DNA from: Myxococcota bacterium
GTDB taxonomy: Bacteria > Myxococcota_A > Polyangia > Polyangiales > Polyangiaceae
Direction of reading: 5' to 3'
Length of the DNA: 62,006 bases
Assembly: GCA_963169165.1 (NCBI GenBank)
Contig: CAUJFL010000373.1
Span: forward strand, 1-62,006
The notes under the pieces were generated by a model, which did not search any database, was not told where the DNA came from, and was given only the letters and a program-made list of their open reading frames with translations. The position numbers were made by a program, and so were the translations under genes. Every line of letters starts with the position of its first letter. Position 1 is the first letter of the stretch. This document shows positions 53,028 to 62,006 of the stretch, one piece after another.

Positions 53028-53477
53028 ATGTCAATCGCCAACGCGTGCACCGCCATCACCAGCTGGGCCAGCGAGGCCGGGCTCAGCCAGGATCGAGATC
53101 TCTCCCCGTTCGTGACCTGCGCCGTCTTGATCGCGCAGTCGGACGGACCGATCACCGAGAGCGAGTTCAAGGAGCTCAACGAGATCCAGGTCTGCCTCAC
53201 CGGCGCCGAGTACACGTGGGATCAGCTGCAGGCAGAGGTCGACTGGATCGCCAACAACGGGACCGACGGCGCCGTGACGACGATCGGCGAACAGCTGACC
53301 GACGAGGGGGATCGCCGGCTCGCGGTGTCGTTCGCCGCGCTGGTGGCCTGCGCCGAGCGGGGCGTCGGCGCGCAAGAGGGCGCTGCGCTGCAGACGCTCG
53401 GACAGGGCCTCGGGTTCTCGCACGACGAGGTGCTGCAGATCCTCGGCAAGGCGATGAACGCCGCCGCCGGTCGCTAG
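53028..53477 (+). CDS. TerB-like helical protein
   Basis: This 149-residue protein starts with ATG after a strong AGGAGG at 53011-53016. It is all-helical with AQSDGPITESEFKELNEI, which resembles the TerB metal-site pattern (Asp-Gly...Glu), a middle segment GAEYTWDQLQAEVDWIANNG and a second repeat-like segment GVGAQEGAALQTLGQGLGFS. TerB proteins are linked to tellurite and stress response. The match is a pattern by eye. The stop shares CTAG with the stop of the convergent gene. Confidence 0.55.
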   Translation: MSIANACTAITSWASEAGLSQDRDLSPFVTCAVLIAQSDGPITESEFKELNEIQVCLTGAEYTWDQLQAEVDWIANNGTDGAVTTIGEQLTDEGDRRLAVSFAALVACAERGVGAQEGAALQTLGQGLGFSHDEVLQILGKAMNAAAGR

Positions 53478-54502
53478 TCGCCGCGCGTCGCCGGGACCCG
53501 CACGGCCCCCCGCGCGACGTCTGACCTCAGGGCCTCCACGCGCGCGACGAGCTCGCTCGAGAGGGCGGCCGCGTGGGGCCCTTCGTGCACCCAGTCGACG
53601 CCGCCCTCGGCGAGGCCGAACGAGCGGAGCCCGCCAGAGAAGCGCCGCTCGACCGCCGCGCGGACGATCTCGAACACCGCGACGTCGACGCGCTTGATCA
53701 TGCTGGTGACGACGACGCCGGGGGCCTCGTCGGCCTGGTCGCGATCGACCCCGACGGCGAGCGCGCCGCGCTCGCGGGCCGCCTCGAACACGCCGTTGCC
53801 GGTCAGGCCGGCCGCGTGGAACAGCACGTCGGCGCCGGAAGCGATCTGGCTCGCCGCGATCGCCTTGCCCTTGGCCGGATCACGAAACGCCTCGCCGGTC
53901 GAGCCCGCGTACGCGACGGCGACCGAGCACTCCGGGCAAGTGGCGCGCACGCCCGCCTCGAACCCGAGCTGGAACTTCAGGATCAGCGGGATGCTCATGC
54001 CGCCCACGAACCCGACCTTCGACGTGCGCGTCAGCAGCCCCGCGGCCGCGCCGACGAGGAACGAGCCCTCCTCCTCCCGGAAGCCGAGCCCGGCCAGGTT
54101 GGGCGGCGCCGCGCGCGTCCCCGGCGCGTAGTCGACGCAGGCGAAGTTCACGGCAGGGAAATCGGCGGCCACCTCGCCGATGTCGCGGGAGAAGATGTAC
54201 CCCACGCCGATCACGAGGTCGAACCCGCGCGCCGCGAACAGGCGGAGCGCGCCCTCGCGGTCCTCGGCGCCGAGCGGCTCGGCGAGCTCGAACGCGACGC
54301 CCAGGTCGCGCGCGGCGCGGGACAGCCCCTCGTACGCGGCGTCGTTGAAGCTCTTGTCCCCTCGGCCGCCGACGTCGAACACGAGGCCCACGCGAGGTGC
54401 GCCGGGACGGGTGGCGCGGGCGTCGTCGCGATGGCGCGCCGGGAGCGCGAGCGACGAGAGCGAGAGCGCCACGGCGGCGAGGACCACGCGACGGTCTGGC
54501 AT
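53474..54502 (-). CDS. BMP-family substrate-binding protein (basic membrane lipoprotein type)
   Basis: From ATG 54502 the product has 342 residues. The signal-like N-terminus (VVLAAVALSLSSLALPAR) lacks a lipobox Cys. Family segments include RVGLVFDVGGRGDKSFNDAAYEGL, GVGYIFSRDIGEVAADFPAVNF, GLGFREEEGSFLVGAAAGLL, GFVGGMSIPLILKFQLGFEAG, DVLFHAAGLTGNGVFEA and GVDRDQADEAPGVVVTSMIK. BMP proteins bind nucleosides such as purines for ABC uptake, or act as sensors. No permease gene lies nearby. Confidence 0.88.
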   Translation of the reverse strand: MPDRRVVLAAVALSLSSLALPARHRDDARATRPGAPRVGLVFDVGGRGDKSFNDAAYEGLSRAARDLGVAFELAEPLGAEDREGALRLFAARGFDLVIGVGYIFSRDIGEVAADFPAVNFACVDYAPGTRAAPPNLAGLGFREEEGSFLVGAAAGLLTRTSKVGFVGGMSIPLILKFQLGFEAGVRATCPECSVAVAYAGSTGEAFRDPAKGKAIAASQIASGADVLFHAAGLTGNGVFEAARERGALAVGVDRDQADEAPGVVVTSMIKRVDVAVFEIVRAAVERRFSGGLRSFGLAEGGVDWVHEGPHAAALSSELVARVEALRSDVARGAVRVPATRGD

Positions 54503-54565
54503 GCGGCGCGATGTACCTGCCACGCGCGGCGCGCCGCGAACAGCCACCCGGCGCGCGCGGACGGC

Positions 54566-55270
54566 TCAGCGCGGGGACGACACGCGCACGCGTCCGCGCG
54601 ACGACTGCAGGAACTCGCCGAGCGCGGCCCCGAGGCGCCCGGCGAGCACCCAGCGCCGCAGCTCGCAGCGGACGGCGTCGAACGGCTGCTTGCGGTAGGG
54701 GTTCGGCGCGCGGTACGCCTCGCGCAGCTCGAGGTTCGTCGGCGCCAGCATCGGCGTGACCATCCTGTCGAGGTAGCGCGCCGCGCGCGCCTCACGCCTC
54801 ACGAGGCGCGCGATCTCTGCCTCGCCGATCCCCTCGGCGGCGGCGGCCTCGCCGAGCTTCGCGGCGCCGCCGACGCGGGACAGCAGCAGCCCTCGCGACA
54901 CAGAGAGCCCGCGCTCGGTGTCGTCGATCTTGGCGTCGGCCGGTCCGTCGCAAGGATCGACCGGCGTCTCCGCGCGCGACTCGATCGGGAGCGCGGCGAG
55001 CAGCGCGGTCGCGATGTGTCGATCGAGCGCCGCGCGCAGGTAGCGCGGCGAATAGCGCCCCCGCGCGTCGACGGCGGGCTCCCCCGCGGCCAGCGCCTCG
55101 ACGCGAGCCTCGAACGCGAGCTCACGCTCGAAGATCCCGAGGGGCTTCTCGGGACCGCCCGTCTCCGGCGAGTCGAAGAGCAAGAACAGGCGGTCGACCG
55201 GGCGCGCCTCGGTCGACGCGCAGACCGACATCGCGGCAGCCCAGGCGGCGGCTCGGACGAGCGCCCGCAC
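54566..55270 (-). CDS. secreted helical protein, SurA-N-like, unknown function
   Basis: This 234-residue protein has a signal-like start ending near STEARP. The mature part is helical (RYLRAALDRHIATALLAALPIE, RGLLLSRVGGAAKLGEAAAAEG) and ends with NLELREAYRAPNPYRKQPFDAVRCELRR. The latter resembles the linker helix that precedes the parvulin domain in SurA-like proteins, but no parvulin domain follows. It could be a chaperone or a degenerate isomerase. Its end is 63 bp from the BMP gene and it is preceded by a UPF0158-type gene 6 bp away. Confidence 0.6.
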   Translation of the reverse strand: MRALVRAAAWAAAMSVCASTEARPVDRLFLLFDSPETGGPEKPLGIFERELAFEARVEALAAGEPAVDARGRYSPRYLRAALDRHIATALLAALPIESRAETPVDPCDGPADAKIDDTERGLSVSRGLLLSRVGGAAKLGEAAAAEGIGEAEIARLVRREARAARYLDRMVTPMLAPTNLELREAYRAPNPYRKQPFDAVRCELRRWVLAGRLGAALGEFLQSSRGRVRVSSPR

Positions 55271-55276
55271 CGCGGC

Positions 55277-56098
55277 TCAGAGCGACGGTTCGGACGCGGG
55301 AGGTTCTTCCTGGGGCGCGCTCTCGGCCGCGGCCGGCGCGACGGCGGCGCGCGCGGCGCGGCGAGCCCTCAAGAACTCGGCGAAGGCCGCGAGCGTCTCG
55401 AGCTCGCGGGGCCCGAGCGCCTCGATCGCGTCGCGGATGTGCTTGCGGAGCCCGTCGGCCGTGCGGGCGCGGCGCGCCTCGCGCGCCTCCTGCCGGTCGG
55501 ACTCGGTCGGCTCGGCGCGCTCGGCGCCCTCTTCGGCGGGCGAAGGCCACGCCGCGCGCGGCACCGAGGTGAGCGCGTGCGCGACCAGCCACGCTTCCAT
55601 GAAGGTCCGCAGGCGCTCGCTGCGAAACTCGAACCAGCGCTCGCGATCGGACGCGTAGCTCATCAGCACGTCCTTGAAGCGACGGAACGCGCCCTTGCCG
55701 TCGATGCTGGCCGCGAGCTTGCCACGAAGCTCGGCGTCGTCGACCATCGGGATGAAGCGCTCCATCCAGCGGTACTGCTCGCGGCTCGAGACGGGCGCGA
55801 CGCGGAGGTACGCGGCGTCCACGTTGATCCGCGCGTGCATCTGGGGGTCGGCGACCCCGTCGACCACGCGCAGCACGTCGCCGGTCGCGAGGTGAAGGTA
55901 GCTGTGGACCTCGGGCGCGTTGTTCTCGAAGGCGTCCTCGAGCGCCTCCCAGTCGATCGGCACCTCACGGAGTGGCTGGGCGGGGTTGTCGCTCGGATCG
56001 GTGTCCATGGTGGGAGCCGGCGCATCAGGCGCGCCGCGGACCCCGGAACTTAGCGCGGATGTGATCTCTTGGGGGACGGGAATCGGCAGTGGGCTCAT
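55277..56098 (-). CDS. UPF0158-family protein
   Basis: From ATG 56098, which has a GAGGAG seven bases upstream, the product has 273 residues. An alternative ATG at 56008 would cut a Pro-rich N-terminus of 30 residues. The core has DWEALEDAFENNAPEVHSYL, LATGDVLRVVDG, and later MERFIPMVDDAELRGKL and FKDVLMSYASDRERWFEFR, the UPF0158 pattern. A helical, Ala/Glu-rich C-terminus follows. Function of the family is unknown. It probably shares a transcript with the helical protein at 54566-55270 (6-bp gap). Confidence 0.7.
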   Translation of the reverse strand: MSPLPIPVPQEITSALSSGVRGAPDAPAPTMDTDPSDNPAQPLREVPIDWEALEDAFENNAPEVHSYLHLATGDVLRVVDGVADPQMHARINVDAAYLRVAPVSSREQYRWMERFIPMVDDAELRGKLAASIDGKGAFRRFKDVLMSYASDRERWFEFRSERLRTFMEAWLVAHALTSVPRAAWPSPAEEGAERAEPTESDRQEAREARRARTADGLRKHIRDAIEALGPRELETLAAFAEFLRARRAARAAVAPAAAESAPQEEPPASEPSL

Positions 56099-56142
56099 CG
56101 ATGGCTCCTCGGTCGCGCCCGACGCGGGCGCGCGGCCTCGCG

Positions 56143-57300
56143 TCACTCGACGACGCTCGGGCACCCCACGAACACCTCGGCGTGCTGGATCAATCCCGAG
56201 CTCAGCACTTCGCAGGCCGCGCCGTGCACGACGAGGCTCGTCGGCGAGCCATAGGTCCAGCCGTCGGACGGATCCTGCGGGACGACCTCGTCGTCGAAGT
56301 AGAGGTTCACGAGGCCGGGATCGGCGGGCGGCGCGTCGAGATCGAACCTGCACGAGGCCGGGATCGCGTCGCCGAGCAGCGACAGCACGCCCTCGAGCTG
56401 CTCGAGATCGTCGACGCGATAGTAGCGCGGGCTCACCGGGCGCGGCGCGCCGCCGGCGACCGCCATCGCCTCGAGCAGCGACGCGTAGGCCTCGGAGCCC
56501 GGGATGCCGACGACGAGCACCCGCACGCCGACCGACGCGAGGCTGCTGACCGCCGACAGCGTCGGCCCGTCGTCGAGGCACCCGCTCGGGCCGCCGCCGA
56601 GCGGATTGACGGCCGGATCGCAGCAGTTCGACACCTTGCACTGCTTCTCGATGTTGGCCATGCACCCCTCGGGGCCGCAGCTGGAGTTGAAGTTGCAGTT
56701 GGGCCCGCCGTCGGTCGCGAGCACGACGAAGGTGTCGGTCGGTGCCCCGCCGAGCTGCTTGCGCACGGCGACCAGCGTCGACGCGGTGGGCGTGCCGCCC
56801 TCGGGGGGCGCGGCGAACAGCAGCGTGGAGAGGTTCTGCGCGACGGGGCCGACCTTGCCCGCGTCGAAGAAGGAGCGAGGATCGCCCGGTTGAAGCGGCA
56901 GCACCTCGGCCCCCGCGTTGCACGAGCCGCCGAAGGGGAAGATCGCCGCGCCGATCTCGCCCTTGTGGCCGATCCGGCGCGCGAGGTTCACGAGCCCGGT
57001 GTAGAGCGCGTCGCTCTTGCGCCTCTGGCCGACGACCTCCTTCATGCTGCCGGAGCGATCGACGACGAAGTACAGCCGCACCGGCACGCGACGCGACGCG
57101 ACCGAGTGGTACTCGCACGAGCCGTCGATCAGAGGCTTCGTGGAGGCGTCGACGAAGCCCGCGTCGGGCGCCGCGGCGTCTCGCCCGGCGTCCGGGCCAG
57201 CGTCAGCGGCGCCCGCCCCGAGCGGCGGCGGCCTCGAGCGACCGTCTCCGCACGCGCACGCGACGAGGATCCAGGCGAGCGACAGGCGACGGGCGAGCAC
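56143..57300 (-). CDS. von Willebrand factor A-domain lipoprotein
   Basis: This 385-residue protein starts with ATG. The lipobox VACACGDG precedes an Asp/Ala/Pro linker. The VWA domain starts at about residue 75 with the metal-ion site VDRSGSM (DxSxS), then TLLFAAPPEGGTPTAS with the Thr of the second metal loop and VVLATDGGPNC with the third Asp. A Cys-rich insert (NFNSSCGPEGCMANIEKQC, SNCCDP) follows. Such proteins bind ligands in a metal-dependent way, on the cell surface. Ligand unknown. Confidence 0.87.
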   Translation of the reverse strand: MLARRLSLAWILVACACGDGRSRPPPLGAGAADAGPDAGRDAAAPDAGFVDASTKPLIDGSCEYHSVASRRVPVRLYFVVDRSGSMKEVVGQRRKSDALYTGLVNLARRIGHKGEIGAAIFPFGGSCNAGAEVLPLQPGDPRSFFDAGKVGPVAQNLSTLLFAAPPEGGTPTASTLVAVRKQLGGAPTDTFVVLATDGGPNCNFNSSCGPEGCMANIEKQCKVSNCCDPAVNPLGGGPSGCLDDGPTLSAVSSLASVGVRVLVVGIPGSEAYASLLEAMAVAGGAPRPVSPRYYRVDDLEQLEGVLSLLGDAIPASCRFDLDAPPADPGLVNLYFDDEVVPQDPSDGWTYGSPTSLVVHGAACEVLSSGLIQHAEVFVGCPSVVE

Positions 57301-57369
57301 GAGCGTCGCGGGAGCCTAGCACCGCGTCGCGCCCTTCTTCCGCGCCCGTCGCCGTGGCAAGCACGGCGC

Positions 57370-58044
57370 ATGATTCGAGACGCGCTCGCCGCGGTCCGCG
57401 CGCAGATCGCCGCCGCAGCCGTCGCGGCGGGCCGCTCGCCCGACGAGATCGAGCTCTGCGCGGTGTCGAAGACCAAGCCCGTCTCGTCGCTGCGCGAGGC
57501 CCATGAGGCCGGGCAGCGCGTCTTCGGCGAGAACTACGCGCAGGAGCTCGCCGACAAGCGCGGCGCGCTGGCCGAGCTCTCCGACCTGTCGCTTCGAATG
57601 ATCGGTCACGTGCAGTCGAACAAGGCGAAGCTCGTCGCGCGCGTGGCCGACGCGGTCGACACGATCGATCGCCCCGAGCTCGCGAGGGAGCTCGGGCGAC
57701 GCGCCGAGGCGGAGGGGCGCCGGCTGCGCGTGATGATCGAGGTGAACGTCGGAGGCGAGGCGCAGAAGCACGGCGCGCGCCCCGACGCGCTCGGCGCCGT
57801 GCTCGACGCCGTGACGAGGGAGCGCTCGCTCGCGCTCGATGGCCTGATGACCGTGCCGCCGTACACGGACGATCCGATCCACGCGCGGCCCTATTTCGCC
57901 CGGCTGCGCGAGCTGCGGGACGCGCACGGCGGCGCGCGCGCGCTCCGCCACCTGAGCATGGGGATGAGCCACGATTTTCGCGAGGCGATCCTCGAGGGCT
58001 CGACCATGGTGCGGGTCGGCTCCGCGATCTTCGGGGCGCGGTGA
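57370..58044 (+). CDS. YggS-family PLP-binding protein (PLPBP)
   Basis: This 224-residue protein starts with ATG. The PLP lysine lies in LCAVSKTKPVSSLREA. Other marks are GQRVFGENYAQELADK, RMIGHVQSNKAKLV, MIEVNVGGEAQKHGA, and near the C-terminus LSMGMSHDFREAILEGSTMVRVGSAIFG. The family binds pyridoxal phosphate and takes part in vitamin B6 and amino-acid balance with no clear catalytic reaction. Its stop overlaps the GTG of rarA. Confidence 0.93.
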   Translation: MIRDALAAVRAQIAAAAVAAGRSPDEIELCAVSKTKPVSSLREAHEAGQRVFGENYAQELADKRGALAELSDLSLRMIGHVQSNKAKLVARVADAVDTIDRPELARELGRRAEAEGRRLRVMIEVNVGGEAQKHGARPDALGAVLDAVTRERSLALDGLMTVPPYTDDPIHARPYFARLRELRDAHGGARALRHLSMGMSHDFREAILEGSTMVRVGSAIFGAR

Positions 58045-59384
58045 GCGCGGCGCGGCGACCGGTCCCGCGCGACCGCGGGCTGTTCGACGGCGGCGCCCGC
58101 CGCGACGGCCCGCTCGCCGAGCGGATGCGCCCGCGCGCGATGGAGCACCTCGTGGGCCAGCGTCACCTGCTCGCGCCGGACAAGGCGCTGGCGCGCGCGA
58201 TCGCCGAGGACCGCGCGCCGTCGATGATCCTGTGGGGCCCGCCCGGCTGCGGCAAGACGTCGCTCGCGCGGGTCATCGCCGAGCGCACGCGCGCCGTGTT
58301 CGAGCCGTTCTCTGCGGTCGGCGGCGGCGTGCCCGAGCTGCGCGCGCTGCTCGAGGCCGCCCGCGAGCGCCGCGCGTTCCGCGGCGAGCGAACGATCGTC
58401 TTCGTCGACGAGATCCACCGCTTCAACAAGGCGCAGCAGGACGCCCTCTTGCCCGCGGTCGAGCGGGGCGACGCGGTGCTCATCGGCGCCACGACCGAGA
58501 ACCCGTCGTTCTCCGTGAACGCGGCCCTCCTCTCTCGCGCCCGGGTGTTTCACCTCTCGGCGCTCGACGACGCCGCGATCGCCGAGGTCGTCGAGCGCGC
58601 GCTGGCAGACTCGATCGACGGGCTCGGCGCGCGCGGACGCACGGCCGACGACGACGCCGTCGCGGCGCTCGTGTCGCTCGCCGACGGCGACGCGCGGCGC
58701 GCGCTGTCGGCGCTCGAGGCCGCGGTCGAGCACGCGGGCAGCGTCGATCCTGGCGGCGTGACGCTCACCCGCGCGCACGTCGAGGCGAGCGCCGGCGCGC
58801 GGACGCTGCGCCACGACAAGCACGGTGACGCGCACTACGATCTCGCGAGCGCGTTCATCAAATCGATGCGCGGCAGCGATCCCGACGCGGCGCTCTACTG
58901 GATGATGCGCCTGCTCGAGGCCGGCGACGATCCGCTGTTCGTCGCGCGACGCATGCTCATCTTCGCGAGCGAGGACGTCGGCAACGCCGATCCTCGCGCG
59001 CTCGCGGTCGCCGTCGACGCGGATCGCGCGTTCCAGCGGCTCGGCATGCCCGAGGGGCTCTACCCGCTCGCCCACGCGTGCCTGTTCCTCGCGTCGGTGC
59101 CGAAGAGCGACGGGGTGAAGCGCGCGATCGCCGCCGCCCGCGAGCTGGTCGCCCGCCACGGCACGCTCGACGTCCCGAACAAGCTCCGCAACGCGCCGAC
59201 GCGCCTCGCGCGCGAGGAGGGCCACGGCGCGGGCTATCGCTACCCGCACGATCACGAGGATCACTTCGCGCCCGGCGAGACCTACCTGCCCGACGCGCTC
59301 GTCGGCGCGCGCGTGTACGAGCCGTCCAACCAGGGCCTCGAGCAGACCATCCGCGAGCGCCTCGCCCGCCTCCGCGCTCGCTAG
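58041..59384 (+). CDS. rarA: replication-associated recombination protein A (MgsA/RarA)
   Basis: This 447-residue protein uses GTG 58041, overlapping the yggS-type stop. It has MRPRAMEHLVGQRHLL, Walker A in LWGPPGCGKTSLARVI, the loop PFSAVGGGVPELRALLE, Walker B in IVFVDEIHRFNKAQQDALL, and the sensor GATTENPSFSVNAALLSRARV. The C-terminal helical part has DKHGDAHYDLASAFIKSMRGSDPDAALYWM and the late PHDHEDHFAPG. RarA is a AAA+ ATPase that acts at stalled forks. Size and motifs are normal. Confidence 0.95.
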   Translation: MSAARRPVPRDRGLFDGGARRDGPLAERMRPRAMEHLVGQRHLLAPDKALARAIAEDRAPSMILWGPPGCGKTSLARVIAERTRAVFEPFSAVGGGVPELRALLEAARERRAFRGERTIVFVDEIHRFNKAQQDALLPAVERGDAVLIGATTENPSFSVNAALLSRARVFHLSALDDAAIAEVVERALADSIDGLGARGRTADDDAVAALVSLADGDARRALSALEAAVEHAGSVDPGGVTLTRAHVEASAGARTLRHDKHGDAHYDLASAFIKSMRGSDPDAALYWMMRLLEAGDDPLFVARRMLIFASEDVGNADPRALAVAVDADRAFQRLGMPEGLYPLAHACLFLASVPKSDGVKRAIAAARELVARHGTLDVPNKLRNAPTRLAREEGHGAGYRYPHDHEDHFAPGETYLPDALVGARVYEPSNQGLEQTIRERLARLRAR

Positions 59385-59431
59385 GCCAAAATTTCGCCCG
59401 GCGGCGCGCGCGCGTGTACGGCGAGAGGTCG

Positions 59432-60253
59432 ATGGATCGTCGGTCGCGCCTCGCCCTCGTGTCGCTGACGCTCGTCGCGCTCGGCGGCGTCGCGGACGGC
59501 GAGCCCGCGAGGCCCGCCTCCTCCCCGTGCCCCGACGACATGGTGCTCGTCGACGGCGACTTCTGCCCGGCGCTCACCTACGCGTGCAGGCGGCCGGTCG
59601 ATGCGTCGAACCCGTACCGCTGCGCCGAGTACGCCCGCGACGCGACCTGCCAGGTGCCCGTGGTCCGCAAGCGCTACTGCGTCGACCGTCACGAGTGGCC
59701 GAACCGGGTCGGAGAGAACCCGAGCGTCTACGTCAGCTGGCACGAGGCGAAGCGCCTCTGCGACAGCGTGGACAAGCGCCTCTGCCGCCGCACCGAGTGG
59801 ATGTTCGCGTGCGAGGGCCCGAAGCGCCTGCCGTACCCGTGGGGCTACGTGCGCCAGCCGAGTCCGTGCAACATCGACCGCGCGTCGATCGACTTCGACG
59901 TCTACGCGATGATCGACCCCGAGCAGCGCGAGGAGGAGCTCGCGCGGCTGTGGCAGGGAGATCCGATCGGCTCGCACCCCGGCTGCGTCAGCGCGTGGGG
60001 CGCCTACGACATGTCCGGCAACGTCGACGAGTGGACCGACGACCGCCTCGACAACCCCGGCACGAACCACCCGTCGACGCTCAACGGCGGCTACTGGGGG
60101 CCGGTGCGCGACACGTGCCGCCTGACGACGACGAGCCACGGGCCGACGTTCGAGTTCTATCAGGTGGGCTTTCGATGTTGCCGCGACACCCTGGACGGCG
60201 AGAGCCCCGAGCAGGGCGTCATCGTGCTCCCGAAGCTGCCAGCTCCCAACTGA
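59432..60253 (+). CDS. formylglycine-generating-enzyme-like (SUMF1 fold) secreted protein
   Basis: From ATG 59432 the product has 273 residues, with GAGAGG upstream. A signal peptide ends near GVADG. The fold follows: CPDDMVLVDGDFCPALTYAC, YCVDRHEWPNRVGENPSVYVSW, KRLCRRTEWMFACEGPKRLPYPW, AYDMSGNVDEWTDD, LNGGYWGPVRDTCRL and YQVGFRCCRD. It is a close paralogue of the protein at 38867-39781, and it too lacks the first catalytic Cys. There is no clear lipobox. The end overlaps the convergent aldose epimerase gene by 35 bp. Confidence 0.86.
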   Translation: MDRRSRLALVSLTLVALGGVADGEPARPASSPCPDDMVLVDGDFCPALTYACRRPVDASNPYRCAEYARDATCQVPVVRKRYCVDRHEWPNRVGENPSVYVSWHEAKRLCDSVDKRLCRRTEWMFACEGPKRLPYPWGYVRQPSPCNIDRASIDFDVYAMIDPEQREEELARLWQGDPIGSHPGCVSAWGAYDMSGNVDEWTDDRLDNPGTNHPSTLNGGYWGPVRDTCRLTTTSHGPTFEFYQVGFRCCRDTLDGESPEQGVIVLPKLPAPN

Positions 60254-61067
60254 TGGTCAGGCGATGCTCGCGCGCCTCGCCTGGCGCGAGCTTGGAGAGT
60301 CCCTCGCCGGTGTTCAACGCGTCCGCGGGGGACGTCCACGGCTCGAGGCAGACGAAGTCGCGACCAGGCAGCGTCCAGACGACCCAGCGGCGCCAGCCGT
60401 CGTCGCCGGAGACCACCACGCGCCCGTCGGCGAGCGACAGCTCCGCGCGCGAGGCGCCGTGGTCGAGCAGGTGTAGGTCGACCTCGCCGTCGCCGAGCGC
60501 GATCTCCGAGAGCGCGCGCGTCTCCTTCTTCACGTTGTCCCACGCGCGCGTCGCGGCGGTCGGCACCCTCGCGCGCGCCTTGTCCGCGGCAGGCACGGCG
60601 AAGTACGGGTGGTAGCCGAGCCCGTACGGCAGCTCCGCGTCGCCCTCGTTCGACACCGTGGCGTCGAGGTGGAGCGCGCCCGCGGTCACTCGCACGTCGA
60701 GGGAGAGCGAGAACTCGAACGGGTACACGGCGCGGGTCGCGTCGCTCGCGCCGACGCTCATGCGCAGCGAGTCGGGCCGCGCCTCGACCACGTCGAACGC
60801 GGTCGCTCGCGCGAAGCCGTGCTGCCCGAGCGCGCGCTCGACGCCTGCCCATGTGTACCGATCGCCCGAGAGCCTGCCCGGAGACGGGAACAGCACGGGG
60901 ACCCCGCCGCGCACATTCTTCGTCTCGTCGAGCAGCGTCGCTTCATCGAGGTAGAGCACCTCCCGGCCTGAGACTCGCAGCGCCGTGACGAGCCCCCCCC
61001 GCGTCGGCGCGACGCGCGCCTCGGTGTCGCCGGAGCGCAAGGTGAACTGCTCGAGCTCGGTGGTCAT
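60219..61067 (-). CDS. aldose 1-epimerase-family protein
   Basis: From ATG 61067 the product has 282 residues. It matches the galactose mutarotase fold: TRGGLVTALRVSGREVLYLD, GGVPVLFPSPGRLSG, LGQHGFAR, then GYHPYFAVP with the catalytic His and CLEPWTSPADALN with the catalytic Glu. It would interconvert the anomers of a hexose or hexose-6-phosphate. No sugar operon is adjacent. There is a short gap to the divergent kinase gene (60 bp), which could hold both promoters. Confidence 0.9.
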   Translation of the reverse strand: MTTELEQFTLRSGDTEARVAPTRGGLVTALRVSGREVLYLDEATLLDETKNVRGGVPVLFPSPGRLSGDRYTWAGVERALGQHGFARATAFDVVEARPDSLRMSVGASDATRAVYPFEFSLSLDVRVTAGALHLDATVSNEGDAELPYGLGYHPYFAVPAADKARARVPTAATRAWDNVKKETRALSEIALGDGEVDLHLLDHGASRAELSLADGRVVVSGDDGWRRWVVWTLPGRDFVCLEPWTSPADALNTGEGLSKLAPGEAREHRLTISWELAASGAR

Positions 61068-61127
61068 CAACCCTCACGTTATCAACGGTCGAGCCGGAAT
61101 GACGTCGGTCACGTTGAGCGACGGCCG

Positions 61128-62006
<879 letters not shown>

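Noticed and set aside
51972-54502. A complete ABC importer made of the ATPase and the BMP-type binding protein
   Set aside because: The two genes are separated by a gene on the opposite strand, no permease is found, and the ATPase looks like the type used with separate export permeases.

Overview
The window is very GC-rich, densely packed bacterial chromosome. Many small transcription units use GTG or TTG starts, and genes often overlap as ATGA, GTGA or TTGA. The gene content points to a Myxococcota (Polyangia-type) bacterium. There are many lipoproteins with Gly/Ser/Ala-rich linkers, formylglycine-enzyme-like lipoproteins, RCC1, LamG and MopE-motif surface proteins, a Ser/Thr kinase of the myxobacterial type, and a TolQ-TolR-TolR proton channel. 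This is inference from gene content; no rRNA or marker phylogeny was available. I see no prophage, insertion sequence, CRISPR array or replication origin.

Layout, left to right. 1-12.8 kb: a truncated aminotransferase; a HupE/UreJ-like unit with a small membrane protein and a large lipoprotein; histidinol dehydrogenase; an RCC1 lipoprotein; aspartate-semialdehyde dehydrogenase; a LamG-metallophosphoesterase lipoprotein; and a reverse unit of an unknown protein, a membrane-anchored peptidyl-prolyl isomerase and a second HupE/UreJ-like protein. 12.9-23.1 kb: an SprT-like protein abutting a radical SAM enzyme, a gene-poor gap, a TlpA-like/LOG/AlkA-like operon, two repeat-type proteins, a degraded gene, an SCP2-like protein, fmt and tRNA-Val. 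23.1-29.2 kb: a DUF1993 protein, then a five-gene run of RavA-like ATPase, dipeptide epimerase, thioredoxin lipoprotein, esterase and YfhO-like membrane protein.

29-39.8 kb lies wholly on the minus strand: a topoisomerase IV pair (parC-parE), then one run of exbB/tolQ-like, two exbD/tolR-like, a NUDIX gene, ftsK and an 88-residue protein. 39.8-46 kb: a MopE-motif lipoprotein, a lone GspG-like pseudopilin, a His-rich protein overlapping a TetR regulator, and a reverse unit of an Sth-like flavoprotein, a lipoprotein, an archaeal-type TrmY methyltransferase and a fatty acid hydroxylase-family protein. 46-62 kb: surface and lipoprotein genes, a site-2 protease overlapping a WbpD-like acetyltransferase, a dihaem cytochrome, an ABC ATPase without a permease, a TerB-like protein, a BMP-type binding protein, a VWA lipoprotein, YggS, RarA, another formylglycine-enzyme-like protein, an aldose epimerase and the start of a Ser/Thr kinase cut by the window end.

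The most unusual items are the TrmY homologue, the His-rich/TetR pair, the proton-channel/NUDIX/FtsK operon, the lipoprotein that looks like a dead member of a kinase-like family, and a gene broken by two frameshifts at 20.9-21.3 kb. No single large new defence or secretion system is evident.
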